Source of the DNA: Draconibacterium mangrovi
GTDB taxonomy: Bacteria; Bacteroidota; Bacteroidia; Bacteroidales; Prolixibacteraceae
Length of the DNA stretch: 64,000 bases
Direction: 5' to 3'
Assembly: GCF_010586825.1 (NCBI RefSeq)
Contig: NZ_JAAAGB010000005.1
Coordinates: forward strand, 124,001 to 188,000
The notes under the pieces were generated by a model. That model worked only from the letters and a program-made list of their open reading frames with translations. It was not told where the DNA came from and did no database searches. Of this stretch, positions 32,809 to 40,698 are shown in pieces. Position 1 is the first letter of the stretch, and each line of letters starts with the position of its first letter. Made by a program: the position numbers and the translations under genes.

Positions 32809-35277
32809 ATGCCTAAGTCGCAATTTATTGATCCGGTTGAAGTAAGAAAACCGGGTTCAATTCAATTCAAAGAAATACCTGTAAATCAATACAACAAAAG
32901 TATTGAAGAGGAAAAAGCTAACTTTTCGAATGACGAATTCATCAATATCTTCCATGATATGTCGCTGATTCGTGAGTTTGAAACCATGTTGAATCTCATA
33001 AAAATCAAAGGAGAGTACGAAGGAATCGAGTACAACCATCCTGGCCCTGCTCACTTGTCAATCGGACAGGAATCGGCAGCTGTTGGTATGGCTTATCATT
33101 TGGGAGTTGAGGATTTTATTTTTGGTTCGCACCGTTCTCACGGCGAGATTTTGGCCAAAGGTATGTCGGCTATCCACAAAATGAGCGACGACGAATTGAT
33201 GGACGTAATGACCAACTTCTTTGATGGTACAATTCTGAATATTGTAAAAGAAGGTCACGAAGGCAACGTAAAATCGTTGGCGCGTCGTTTCCTTATTTAC
33301 GGAACACTGGCCGAGATTTTTGCCCGTGAAACAGGTTTCAATAAAGGTTTAGGTGGATCGATGCACGCTTTCTTTACACCGTTTGGAGTATATCCGAACA
33401 ACGCTATTGTTGGTGGTTCGGGCGACATTGCTGTGGGTGCTGCATTATTCAAAAAAGTAAATAAAAAAGATGGTATTGTGGTTGCCAATATTGGTGATGC
33501 TTCTATGGCTTGCGGTCCTGTTTGGGAAGGTCTGGCTTTTGCATCGATGGACCAGTTTGAGCAGCTTTGGGAAGGCGCTTACAAAGGTGGTCTGCCAATC
33601 ATTTTTAATATCATGAATAACCAGTACGGAATGGGTGGACAAACCTGTGGTGAAACTATGGGTTACGACATTGCCGCTCGTATTGGTGCCGGTGTAAACC
33701 GCGACAGTATGCACGCCGAGCGTGTTGACGGTTACAATCCGCTGGCAGTTATTGATGCGTACAAACGCAAAATGGAACTGCTGAAAGACAAAAAAGGTCC
33801 GGTTCTGCTCGACGTTTTAACTTACCGTTACAGTGGTCACTCACCTTCTGATGCTTCATCGTATCGTAGTAAAGAGGAAGTGGAAGCATGGGAAAAACAG
33901 GATTGTATCGCTTCGTATGCGAGCGAGTTGGTTGGAGCAGGAGTTGCAAAAGAAGCAGAGCTTGCTGATATTAAAGCCGACATCGTTGAGTTGATGAAAT
34001 ACGCGATGAAACTGGCTATTGATGAAAAAGTTTCTCCTCACATGGATATGGAAAAATATCCTGAACTGATCGGTGACATGATGTTTTCGAACGAGAGTTT
34101 GGATAAAATGGAAGACCGCGAAGTTGAGGTAAATCACCCAATGGAAGAAAATCCACGTGTACAGCAGCTGGCTAAAAAGGAGCGTTTTGCTTTTGATGCC
34201 AACGGAAAACCATTCTCAAAAATAAAACAATACCAATTGCGCGACGGTATTTTCGAAGCTGTAGTTGATCGTTTTTACAAAGATCCAACATTGGTAGCTT
34301 ACGGTGAAGAAAACCGCGATTGGGGTGGTGCATTTGCCGTTTACCGCGGACTAACTGAAGCTCTTCCGTACAATCGTTTATTTAACTCGCCAATTTCAGA
34401 GGCGTCGATTATTGGTACTGCCATTGGTTATGCCATGTGTGGCGGACGCGTAATTCCTGAAATTATGTATTGCGACTTCCTCGGACGTTGTGGTGATGAG
34501 GTTTTCAACCAGATGCCGAAGTGGCAGGCCATGTCGGGTAACGTAATTAAAATGCCGGTGGTAGTTCGCGTTTCTGTAGGATCTAAATACGGTGCACAGC
34601 ACTCGCAGGACTGGACTTCGCTGGTAGCGCATATTCCGGGATTGAAAGTGGTATTCCCTGTAACTCCGTACGATGCCAAAGGATTAATGAACACTGCATT
34701 ACAGGGAACCGATCCTGTGATTTTCTTCGAAAGTCAGCGTATTTACGACATTGGCGAGCAATTCCACGAAGGCGGAGTGCCGGAAGGATATTACGAAATC
34801 CCGTTTGGCGAGCCGGATGTAAAACGCGAAGGAAAAGACATTACAATTCTTACCATTGGTGCAACATTGTACCGCGCTCTTGAAGCTGCTGATAAATTGA
34901 AAGAAGAATACGGAATGGAAGCAGAAGTTATCGACTCCCGTTCGCTTGTTCCTTTCAATTACGAAAAAGTGTTGGAGTCGGTGAAAAAGACCGGACGAAT
35001 TATCATCTCGGGCGATGCCAACTCACGTGGTTCATTCCTGAATGATTTGGCAAGAAATATTACCGAACTGGCATTCGACGAATTGGATGCACCGCCTGTA
35101 GTTGTTGGTTCGCGTAACTGGATCACGCCGGCGTACGAACTGGAAGAGTATTTCTTCCCACAAGTTGACTGGTTCCTGGATGCGATTCACGAAAAAATCG
35201 TTCCATTGAAAGGTCATGTTGTGAAAAACAACTATACAAACGCCGAGCAAATCCGCAGAAATAAGTTAGGTATATAA
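32809..35277 (+). CDS. Fused E1 alpha/beta 2-oxoacid dehydrogenase
   Basis: This 822-residue thiamine-diphosphate decarboxylase has both E1 halves in one chain. The alpha part (~35-440) has GSGDIAVGAALF, NIGDASMACGPVWEGL and GLPIIFNIMNNQYGMGG, which bind TPP-Mg. The beta part (~475-822) has YGEENRDWGGAFAVYRGL, FNSPISEASIIGTAIGYA, SKYGAQHSQDWTSL and EVIDSRSLVPFNYE. It decarboxylates a 2-oxoacid and acylates the E2 lipoyl arm. Fused E1 chains are common in Bacteroidota and are used for pyruvate or branched-chain oxoacids. Placement in a sugar locus favours pyruvate or another sugar-derived oxoacid. Confidence 0.92.
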   Translation: MPKSQFIDPVEVRKPGSIQFKEIPVNQYNKSIEEEKANFSNDEFINIFHDMSLIREFETMLNLIKIKGEYEGIEYNHPGPAHLSIGQESAAVGMAYHLGVEDFIFGSHRSHGEILAKGMSAIHKMSDDELMDVMTNFFDGTILNIVKEGHEGNVKSLARRFLIYGTLAEIFARETGFNKGLGGSMHAFFTPFGVYPNNAIVGGSGDIAVGAALFKKVNKKDGIVVANIGDASMACGPVWEGLAFASMDQFEQLWEGAYKGGLPIIFNIMNNQYGMGGQTCGETMGYDIAARIGAGVNRDSMHAERVDGYNPLAVIDAYKRKMELLKDKKGPVLLDVLTYRYSGHSPSDASSYRSKEEVEAWEKQDCIASYASELVGAGVAKEAELADIKADIVELMKYAMKLAIDEKVSPHMDMEKYPELIGDMMFSNESLDKMEDREVEVNHPMEENPRVQQLAKKERFAFDANGKPFSKIKQYQLRDGIFEAVVDRFYKDPTLVAYGEENRDWGGAFAVYRGLTEALPYNRLFNSPISEASIIGTAIGYAMCGGRVIPEIMYCDFLGRCGDEVFNQMPKWQAMSGNVIKMPVVVRVSVGSKYGAQHSQDWTSLVAHIPGLKVVFPVTPYDAKGLMNTALQGTDPVIFFESQRIYDIGEQFHEGGVPEGYYEIPFGEPDVKREGKDITILTIGATLYRALEAADKLKEEYGMEAEVIDSRSLVPFNYEKVLESVKKTGRIIISGDANSRGSFLNDLARNITELAFDELDAPPVVVGSRNWITPAYELEEYFFPQVDWFLDAIHEKIVPLKGHVVKNNYTNAEQIRRNKLGI

Positions 35278-35290
35278 TCTTGGTTAGTTG

Positions 35291-35350
35291 AAAAGCATAG
35301 TGTGAAAAAGTTTTGGTAGGAAAGGATTTTTTATATTCACACTTGCTTTT
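35291..35350 (+). terminator. Possible weak hairpin after the E1 gene
   Basis: AAAAGCATAGTGTGAA pairs with TTCACACTTGCTTTT with one bulge over a ~29-nt loop. It lies between the E1 and PHP genes and lacks a long T-run, so it is more likely a partial terminator or an RNA-stability element. Confidence 0.35.
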
Positions 35351-35372
35351 TAACCAATAACTGATAACTGAT

Positions 35373-36590
35373 ATGAATTTTCTAAAAGAATACCCGGATA
35401 TTGAAACATTAATGCGAATTGGAGGCGATGTTAGCGTTCCTCATGTTAATGGTCACATCCATACACCATACTCATTTAGCTCTTTCGATAATATTGCGCA
35501 GATTTTTGATCTGGCAAAAGACGAAGAGGTTGATGTGTTGGGGATTAACGACTTTTTTGTTTCCGACGGTTATAACGAATTTTATAATTACGCGGTAAAA
35601 TACGGCGTATTTCCGTTGTTTAATGTTGAGTTTATCGGGCTGATTCCGGAGCTTCAACGCCGCAACGTTACCATCAATGATCCAAATAATCCGGGGCGCA
35701 TTTATTTCAGCGGTAAAGGGCTGAATTATCCTTACCGCGTTTCGGAAGAAAGCAAAAAGTTTTTGGATGATTTGATTGCTGAAAGCCAGAAACAAGTGGC
35801 GAAGATGATTGAAAAGGTGAACTATCTTTTGCAATCGATCTACCCGGAAATGAGCCTGACTTACGATGACATAAAATCGAAATACGCCAAAGAATTGGTG
35901 CGAGAAAGGCACATTGCCAAAGCTGTTCGTATTTTGGTGGAAGAGAACTATCCGAAAAAGTCGGGCAAAATGATGTTCTACACCGAACTTTTTGATGTGG
36001 AGCCCAAGTCGAATCCTGACGATATTCCTGCAATTGAAAACGAAATCCGCGGGAAATTGCTGAAAGCAGGGGGTACGGCATTTGTTCCTGAATCACCTGC
36101 ATCATTCCCGCCGGTGGAGCGCATAAGCGAGTATATTTTGGATGCTGGTGGAATTCCCTGTTATCCGGTTTTGCTTGATGACAGAAAAGGTAATCTGATC
36201 ACTTATTTCGAACGTGACTGGGAATTTATGGATGAGCAATTAAAGGCCATGAACGTGCACATGATCGAACTGATTCCGTCGCGGAATTCAGTACAGAAAC
36301 TGCGAGAGTTCATTAAATATTTCAGCAAAAAAGGATATGTAATTTCTCTGGGATCGGAACACAATACACCGGGAGTTTTCCCTCTCGAAGTGAAAGTTGA
36401 CGGAGAAGATACTCTGCCCGAAGATTTGAAAAAAGTATCGTACAACGGAGCTTGTGTTATCGCAGCCCATCAATACCTAAAAACCCATGGCGAAGAAGGA
36501 TTTGTTTTGGCAAACGGCGATCGTACTGAGCGTTCCGTTACCGATCTTATCACCCTGGGTAACGCGGTTATAAAAGAAATGATCGCATAA
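35373..36590 (+). CDS. PHP-domain metal-dependent hydrolase-like protein
   Basis: This 405-residue protein has a PHP signature near the start: VNGHIHTPYSFSSFDNI (His28, His30), followed by DEEVDVLGINDFFVSDGYNEF. A late ISLGSEHNTPGVFPLEV supplies another conserved His. These residues would bind a metal cluster for phosphoester or related hydrolysis. The middle (~100-230) is an inserted helical region without known motifs. It has no signal peptide. It lies between the E1 and RhaEW genes in the GntR-controlled run, so a role in deoxysugar breakdown (for example a phosphatase or lactonase) is inferred but unproven. Confidence 0.75.
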   Translation: MNFLKEYPDIETLMRIGGDVSVPHVNGHIHTPYSFSSFDNIAQIFDLAKDEEVDVLGINDFFVSDGYNEFYNYAVKYGVFPLFNVEFIGLIPELQRRNVTINDPNNPGRIYFSGKGLNYPYRVSEESKKFLDDLIAESQKQVAKMIEKVNYLLQSIYPEMSLTYDDIKSKYAKELVRERHIAKAVRILVEENYPKKSGKMMFYTELFDVEPKSNPDDIPAIENEIRGKLLKAGGTAFVPESPASFPPVERISEYILDAGGIPCYPVLLDDRKGNLITYFERDWEFMDEQLKAMNVHMIELIPSRNSVQKLREFIKYFSKKGYVISLGSEHNTPGVFPLEVKVDGEDTLPEDLKKVSYNGACVIAAHQYLKTHGEEGFVLANGDRTERSVTDLITLGNAVIKEMIA

Positions 36591-36595
36591 AAAAA

Positions 36596-36683
36596 TTCAC
36601 GCAGAGAGCGCAGCTATTCGCAGAGAAATAGAAGAAGAAAATCTGCGCTGATCTGCGAAATCTGCGAGCAAAATTCAAAGCGA
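36596..36683. repeat. Intergenic TTCACGCAGAG-type repeat (copy 2)
   Basis: It starts with the same TTCACGCAGAGAGCGC found at 28994 and continues with CTGCG-rich words (ATCTGCGCTGATCTGCG). It fills the gap between the PHP and RhaEW genes and ends 10 bp before the RhaEW start, so it is transcribed in the leader of that gene. Confidence 0.75.
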
Positions 36684-36693
36684 AAAAGAAAAA

Positions 36694-38655
36694 ATGGAAG
36701 GATTAGAAAATCTTATTAAGATATCGCAATTCTATGGCAAAAATCCGGAGATGGTGATTGCCGGAGGTGGAAACACCTCGTACAAAAACGACGAAAATAT
36801 TTGGGTGAAAGCCAGTGGTCATGCATTGGCCACAATTACCGAAGATGGTTTTGCAAAGCTCGATCGCAAAAAGCTTGGGCTGATCTCAGAAAAAACATAC
36901 AGCGCTGATCTGTTTGAGCGCGAACGCCAGATTAAAGACGACCTGATGGAAGCTACCATCACAAAAGACCGCCGTCCGTCGGTAGAAACATCCATGCACG
37001 ATGCCATTGAATATGCTTATGTGGTGCATCTGCATCCAACAAAAGTAAATGGTTTGATGTGTGGCAACGAGGTTGAAAAATATCTCGGTGAGTTGTTTGG
37101 CAACCAGGTGGTTTATATTCCATACATCGATCCGGGTTATGTACTGTTTAAAGAGGTTGAAAAGCAATTGGCCAAATTCAACGCAGAAAAAGGGAAAGCT
37201 GCGCAGATCATCTTTTTACAAAACCACGGAATTTTTGTGGCCGCCGATTCTATCGATGAGATTGAAACGATTTACAACGAAGTATTTGCAAAACTGAACG
37301 GTGCGTTGAAAGAGGAATTGTCGGCAGAAACACTTCCAATTCGCGATGATATTGCTGAATTTGTTCCTGCTATTCGAATGATGGTTTCTGAAGAGGAAAT
37401 CAAGACGCTGAAGCTTCGTAACAATGCAGTAATTGCACAATTCGCAAAAGATGCACAAGCATTTGAAAAGGTGGCCAGGCCATTTACGCCTGACCTGATC
37501 GTTTACTGCAAATCGAAATATGTATTTATTGAGCAAACCGAAAACGTTGAATACCTGTTGAAAGAGGCCAAAGAAAAGATCGCGGCTTTTATTTCAGCAA
37601 ACGGCTTTGCACCAAAAGTAATTTTGCTGAAAGGAATTGGTTTGTTGGCTGTTGGCGATCATGCGGCACAGTGCAACACTATTTTGGATGTGTTTGAAGA
37701 TGCGATGAAGATCAGCGCTTATTCGGAGTCGTTCGGCGGTCAGCATTTTATGACGCCTGAACAAATTGCATTTATCGATACCTGGGAGGTGGAGAATTAC
37801 CGCCGTAAAATTGCTGCCGGAACATCTGTTGGCCGCGTTCAGAATAAAACCATAATTGTAACAGGAGCTGCCATGGGATTTGGCGAAGGTATTGCCCGCC
37901 ATTTAACCGAAGAAGGTGCCAATATTGTTGTTGCTGATATTAACGAAGAGGTTGGAAATAAAACGGCTGCCGAACTGGCTGCCATGAAAGGCAACAACAG
38001 GGCGATTTTTGTAAAAACCAATGTGGCCGATATGGATAGCCTGGCCAATTTGATGAAGGAAACCGTTGCTACTTTTGGTGGTTTGGATGTGTTTGTAAGC
38101 AATGCAGGCGTGTTACGTGCGGGTGGTCTGGATGAAATGACTCCGGAGAATTTCGAGTTTGTTACCAAAATCAACTACAACGCTTATTTCTATTGTACAA
38201 AAGTAGCCTCTAAAATATTGAAACTTCAAAATGCTTTTAAACCGGATTATTACTCTGATATCATTCAAATCAACTCAAAATCGGGCTTAAAAGGAAGCAA
38301 GAAGAATTTCGCCTATGCCGGTGGTAAATTCGGTGGAATCGGGCTTACTCAGTCGTTTGCATTGGAACTGGCACCCGAAAAAATTAAGGTGAATTCGGTT
38401 TGTCCGGGTAACTTTTACGAAGGTCCGCTGTGGAGCGATCCTGAAAACGGATTGTTTATTCAGTACCTGAATGCAGGGAAAGTGCCGGGTGCAAAAACAA
38501 TCGACGATGTGAAGCAGTTTTATTTAGACCAGGTGCCACTTGGAAAAGGATGTTCGCCAAAAGACGTGGTGAAAGGAATTTTATACCTGATCGACCAGGA
38601 GAATGAAACCGGACAGGCGCTGCCAATCTCGGGTGGACAGTCGATGTTACACTAG
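36694..38655 (+). CDS. rhaEW: Bifunctional L-rhamnulose-1-phosphate aldolase / L-lactaldehyde dehydrogenase
   Basis: This 653-residue fusion has two parts. Residues 1-~370 are a class II aldolase (ETSMHDAIEY; His112 and His114 in VVHLHP; His178 in LQNHG), which splits L-rhamnulose 1-phosphate into DHAP and L-lactaldehyde. Residues ~383-653 are a short-chain dehydrogenase (TGAAMGFG at 390-397, NAG at 470, active-site Tyr541-x-x-x-Lys545), which oxidises lactaldehyde to L-lactate with NAD. This architecture is the RhaEW type known from Chloroflexus-type and Bacillus-type pathways. It makes a separate RhaD unnecessary here. It lies in the GntR-controlled run, apart from rhaA. Confidence 0.9.
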   Translation: MEGLENLIKISQFYGKNPEMVIAGGGNTSYKNDENIWVKASGHALATITEDGFAKLDRKKLGLISEKTYSADLFERERQIKDDLMEATITKDRRPSVETSMHDAIEYAYVVHLHPTKVNGLMCGNEVEKYLGELFGNQVVYIPYIDPGYVLFKEVEKQLAKFNAEKGKAAQIIFLQNHGIFVAADSIDEIETIYNEVFAKLNGALKEELSAETLPIRDDIAEFVPAIRMMVSEEEIKTLKLRNNAVIAQFAKDAQAFEKVARPFTPDLIVYCKSKYVFIEQTENVEYLLKEAKEKIAAFISANGFAPKVILLKGIGLLAVGDHAAQCNTILDVFEDAMKISAYSESFGGQHFMTPEQIAFIDTWEVENYRRKIAAGTSVGRVQNKTIIVTGAAMGFGEGIARHLTEEGANIVVADINEEVGNKTAAELAAMKGNNRAIFVKTNVADMDSLANLMKETVATFGGLDVFVSNAGVLRAGGLDEMTPENFEFVTKINYNAYFYCTKVASKILKLQNAFKPDYYSDIIQINSKSGLKGSKKNFAYAGGKFGGIGLTQSFALELAPEKIKVNSVCPGNFYEGPLWSDPENGLFIQYLNAGKVPGAKTIDDVKQFYLDQVPLGKGCSPKDVVKGILYLIDQENETGQALPISGGQSMLH

Positions 38656-38713
38656 GAATTGAAGGCAAAAGTAGAAGGAGTGACCCGTGTGAAATTGTCC
38701 GGGAAACCTTAAG

Positions 38714-38964
38714 GAATGCATGGAGAGCCGTTAAAAACGCATGAGGAACGACAAGGAATGAACGGGAAACGTTAAGGAGCTCATGGGGAACGTTAAGGAA
38801 TGAATGGAGAACGTTAAGGAGCCCATGAGGAACGTTAAGGAACTCATGAGGAACGACAAGGAATGCACGGTGAACGTTAAGGAACCCATGAGGAACGTTA
38901 AGGAACCCATGAGGAACGTTAAGGAACGAACGGGAAACGTTAAGGAACGCATGGAAAACATAAG
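38714..38964. repeat. 12-unit tandem array with exact 21-bp period
   Basis: Twelve consecutive units (eleven of 21 bp, the last of 20) share the core GGAACGTTAAGGAA with ATG-containing variable bases between. A further partial unit precedes the array. Substitutions are confined to the same unit positions (AACGTT versus AACGACA or AAACGTT). The period equals two turns of B-DNA, so the AACGTT palindromes lie on one helix face. A plus frame reads NVKEPMR repeats, but there is no independent sign of translation. Confidence 0.92.
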
Positions 38965-39065
38965 GATTTCCGGCAAGCCGGTAAAAATAACCGTTAATAA
39001 AGCAAAGTAGTAAAAAAGCAGAGGAACAAAAATTGGAAAGGATTATTGATAAGTGATGAAAAAGC

Positions 39066-39137
39066 TTCGAGCCACGAGCTACGAGTTTCGAGATAGGAGC
39101 TTCAATCTGCATCAATCTAATTCAACCTTTTCAATCT
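39066..39137. repeat. CGAG-word and TCAATCT-heptamer stretch
   Basis: CGAG words recur at 39068-39093. They are followed by TCAATCT at 39102, 39112 and 39131, just upstream of the dehydrogenase ATG (39154). The same heptamer occurs in the hutI-ftcD gap. Probably a degenerate dispersed element. Confidence 0.5.
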
Positions 39138-39153
39138 GAAAATATAAAAGAAA

Positions 39154-40428
39154 ATGAAAACAAAAGCAGTTCGATTATACGGTAAAAAAGACCTTCGGGT
39201 AGAGGAATTTGAATTACCTGAAATAAGTGATGATGAGATTTTGGCCAAGGTGGTAACCGACAGTTTGTGTATGTCGAGTTACAAAGCTGCCAACCAGGCG
39301 AGCGATCACAAACGTATTCCGGATGATATTGCTGAAAATCCGATTATGATTGGGCACGAGTTTGCCGGAGAGATTGTTGAAGTAGGAGCCAACTGGCAGG
39401 ATAAATTTACGGCAGGACAAAAATTTTCCATTCAACCGGCAATTTATTACGAAGATGGGCCGGTGGGCGTATTGAGTGCTCCGGGTTATTCGTACAAATA
39501 CATTGGCGGTGATGCCACTTACGTGATCATTCCAAAAGATGTGCTGGTGCAGGATTGTTTGCTGGCCTATGAAGGACCTGGTTATTACCCTGCGTCGCTG
39601 GCTGAACCCTTAAGCTGTGTTATTGGTGCAATGCATGCCAATTACCACACCACTGCCGGAAGCTACGTGCACAAAATGGAAATTGTTGACGGTGGTAAAA
39701 TGGCCATTCTTGCCGGTGTTGGTCCAATGGGACTGGCAGCTATCAATTACGTTTTGCGCCGCGAAGATAGAAAACCATCATTGATGGTGGTTACCGATAT
39801 CGACCAGACAAGGCTTGACCGTGCAGCTGAGCTCTACACCGTTGAGTTCGCGAAAGAGCGCGGAATCGAATTGAAATACATCAATACTGCAGAAATGGCT
39901 GATCCGGTAACCGGATTAAAAGAATTAACCGGTGGTAAAGGTTACGACGATGTATTTGTTTTTGCTCCGGTTGCTCCGGTAGTAGAGCAGGGCGATGCAA
40001 TTCTTGGTTTCGATGGTTGTCTTAACTTTTTCGCCGGCCCATCGAACACCGAATTCACGGCAAAAATGAATTTCTATAACGTACATTACGCTTACACACA
40101 TATTGTTGGAACATCAGGCGGTAACACCGATGACATGAAAGAAGCGCTGGAAATTATGACTGCAGGACTGGATCCGGCAGGATTGGTAACCCACATTGGT
40201 GGTTTAAATGCAGTACCTGAAGCAACTTTGAATCTTCCAAATATTCCTGGTGGTAAGAAATTGATTTATACACATTTTGATTTTCCGCTTACAGCAATTG
40301 CTGAATTTGAAGAGAAAGGGAAAGAAAATCCGGTGTATGCCGAGCTGGATAAGCTTTGCAAAAAGTACATGGGATTGTGGAATGTGGAAGCAGAAGCCTT
40401 TTTATTGGAAAATGGCGATAAACTCTAG
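39154..40428 (+). CDS. Zinc-type medium-chain alcohol/polyol dehydrogenase
   Basis: This 424-residue MDR-family oxidoreductase has catalytic zinc ligands Cys39 (DSLCMSSYK) and the His68-Glu69 pair in GHEFAGEIVEVG, and a Rossmann segment AILAGVGPMGLAAINYVL. The four-cysteine structural zinc lobe is missing. It resembles sugar-phosphate or polyol dehydrogenases of the L-sorbose-1-phosphate reductase type. It is the last gene of the GntR-controlled run, 498 bp after RhaEW, and may act on lactaldehyde/propanediol or a ketose phosphate. The substrate is uncertain. Confidence 0.82.
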   Translation: MKTKAVRLYGKKDLRVEEFELPEISDDEILAKVVTDSLCMSSYKAANQASDHKRIPDDIAENPIMIGHEFAGEIVEVGANWQDKFTAGQKFSIQPAIYYEDGPVGVLSAPGYSYKYIGGDATYVIIPKDVLVQDCLLAYEGPGYYPASLAEPLSCVIGAMHANYHTTAGSYVHKMEIVDGGKMAILAGVGPMGLAAINYVLRREDRKPSLMVVTDIDQTRLDRAAELYTVEFAKERGIELKYINTAEMADPVTGLKELTGGKGYDDVFVFAPVAPVVEQGDAILGFDGCLNFFAGPSNTEFTAKMNFYNVHYAYTHIVGTSGGNTDDMKEALEIMTAGLDPAGLVTHIGGLNAVPEATLNLPNIPGGKKLIYTHFDFPLTAIAEFEEKGKENPVYAELDKLCKKYMGLWNVEAEAFLLENGDKL

Positions 40429-40662
40429 TGTCGAATCAAGTATAAAGTGTTGTTTAAGCCGTCGTAATTTTTTGTGTTTTGTGAACTTAGAAAAAGTAAG
40501 CATAGCCAAAGCTACGTGAGTCTTTTTATAACAAAACAAAACCGAAAAAGTACAAGGATTGGGACGATAGATTATACTTGATTTGATACTCGAATTTAAT
40601 CGAAGATTGGTGTGTTGACGTCAATCGGGTGTTAGATATAAACTTGAAAATAAACGTAAACG

Positions 40663-40698
40663 ACAGCAGCGAGGTTCTCTTGCTGCTGTTTGTTTTTA
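40663..40698. terminator. Bidirectional terminator, alcohol dehydrogenase/GH88
   Basis: ACAGCAGCGAG and CTTGCTGCTGT pair with one wobble around a 5-nt loop, followed by TTGTTTTTA. The stop codon of the convergent GH88 gene lies in the T-rich tail. Confidence 0.75.

Larger units (their letters stand above)
38656..39153. other. Intergenic region holding the 21-bp array
   Basis: This 498-bp gap lies between the RhaEW and alcohol dehydrogenase genes. It holds the tandem array (38714-38964), a CGAG-word stretch (39066-39093) and TCAATCT heptamers (39102-39137). Open frames on both strands across the array are a by-product of a period divisible by three, and no gene is called. Confidence 0.7.

Noticed and set aside
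29878-38655. Bacterial microcompartment for deoxysugar breakdown
   Set aside because: No shell protein genes (BMC-H, BMC-P) and no CoA-acylating aldehyde dehydrogenase were seen.
38714-38964. CRISPR array
   Set aside because: The units are contiguous without spacers, the 21-bp period includes no unique sequence, and no cas genes are present.
38456-39115. A 219-codon minus-strand frame across the 21-bp array (FLNVPHG repeats)
   Set aside because: A period divisible by three keeps frames open by chance. The frame overlaps the end of RhaEW and has no start context or homology.
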